A stretch of DNA of 64,000 nt from Larimichthys crocea (taxonomy: Eukaryota > Chordata > Actinopteri > Sciaenidae): the NCBI RefSeq assembly GCF_000972845.2, contig NC_040021.1:8661291-8725290 (forward strand), written 5' to 3'. Below, one piece after another: positions 63,678-64,000 of this stretch. The notes under the pieces are model-generated. The model was not told the origin of the DNA. It saw only the letters and a list, made by a program, of their open reading frames with translations, and ran no database searches. Each line of letters opens with the position of its first letter. Within the stretch, counting starts at the first letter, position 1. A program made the translations under genes and the position numbers.

Positions 63678-63928
63678 ATGAGGACACACAGCGTCATTTA
63701 TCCAAGTCAGTCCCCTCATACATCATCCTGCTGCTGCAAATACTCAAAAATAAAATAAATCCGCCACCGTGTGACTAACAGTTAGTAAAACACTACAGTG
63801 CCCAGCAGCTTTCAAAGAAAGAAATATATATTCATGGCTTGTTTTTCAAGACTTACATTCTCATTAGGAACCAATGGGTTTAGTACTGAGTACCACAGAC
63901 ACGGTAGGTAAGACGTAAAGTACTGAGA
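63678..63928 (+). repeat. Direct repeat C, copy 2
   Basis: Second copy of the 61216-61481 repeat, about 2.45 kb downstream, same orientation, with small indels. Confidence 0.65.
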
Positions 63929-64000
63929 GACAGTAACGCGTTGTTGGTTTTGGTACATCATTGGGATTTGTTAATGATAAATGTGGCTTGTGACAGAGGA

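Larger units (their letters stand above)
54771..64000 (+). other. afg1l intron 7, continuing past the window
   Basis: At least 9.2 kb without a recognised coding exon. Contains microsatellites (55008-55030, 59551-59591, 59691-59735), poly(A) runs (56820-56841; 60126-60146), a SINE on the minus strand (58466-58836), repeat B (60440-60665) and a diverged 260-bp direct repeat pair. Complex blocks at about 56620-56980, 57880-58080, 59320-59480, 59930-60080 and 61990-62330 (GATGATTACTAATTATCCTG) are candidate regulatory sequence, possibly of foxo3. Confidence 0.4.

Noticed and set aside
54771..64000. Next afg1l exon (EYCNTVQ-like)
   Set aside because: Searched by eye in all plus-strand frames and not found; presumed beyond the right edge.

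Overview
This is vertebrate nuclear DNA, almost certainly from a ray-finned fish and probably a percomorph. Genes are split by GT..AG introns, intergenic space is AT-rich and full of microsatellites, and there are interspersed repeats of teleost type: an L2-like LINE tail, two or three tRNA-derived SINEs, and several MITE-like elements. There are no operons, CRISPR arrays or other prokaryotic features.

Four protein-coding genes can be rebuilt exon by exon. In order they are: ostm1 (minus strand, first two coding exons, rest off the left edge), nr2e1/tlx (plus strand, complete, 9 coding exons, 385 aa), snx3 (minus strand, complete, 4 coding exons, 162 aa) and afg1l/lace1 (plus strand, first 7 coding exons, rest off the right edge). 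From general knowledge this matches human 6q21 (SEC63-OSTM1-NR2E1-SNX3-AFG1L-FOXO3), so sec63 would be expected to the left and foxo3 to the right.

Layout. 1-1860: ostm1 with an L2 LINE fragment and a young SINE in its second intron, and a promoter with M-box/CLEAR-like and TCTCGCGAGA motifs. 1.9-19.2 kb: about 17 kb without genes, holding old nested repeats and stretches of complex, homeodomain-motif-rich sequence that could be nr2e1 enhancers. 19.2-26.7 kb: nr2e1. 26.7-27.7 kb: short tail-to-tail gap. 27.7-42.0 kb: snx3, dominated by a 9.7 kb first intron. 42.0-43.1 kb: divergent snx3/afg1l promoter region. 43.1-64 kb: afg1l with large introns.

The genes do not form one pathway. ostm1 encodes the lysosomal partner of ClC-7, nr2e1 an orphan nuclear receptor of neural and retinal progenitors, snx3 a PI3P-binding endosomal/retromer sorting protein, and afg1l a mitochondrial AAA ATPase. 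The likely reason they stay together is shared regulatory sequence around nr2e1 and foxo3, but that is inference. I found no convincing undescribed system. The best leads are a second, in-frame and stronger splice donor in nr2e1 exon 1, promoter motifs at ostm1 and snx3, and a two-turn-spaced homeodomain-type motif repeat in snx3 intron 1.
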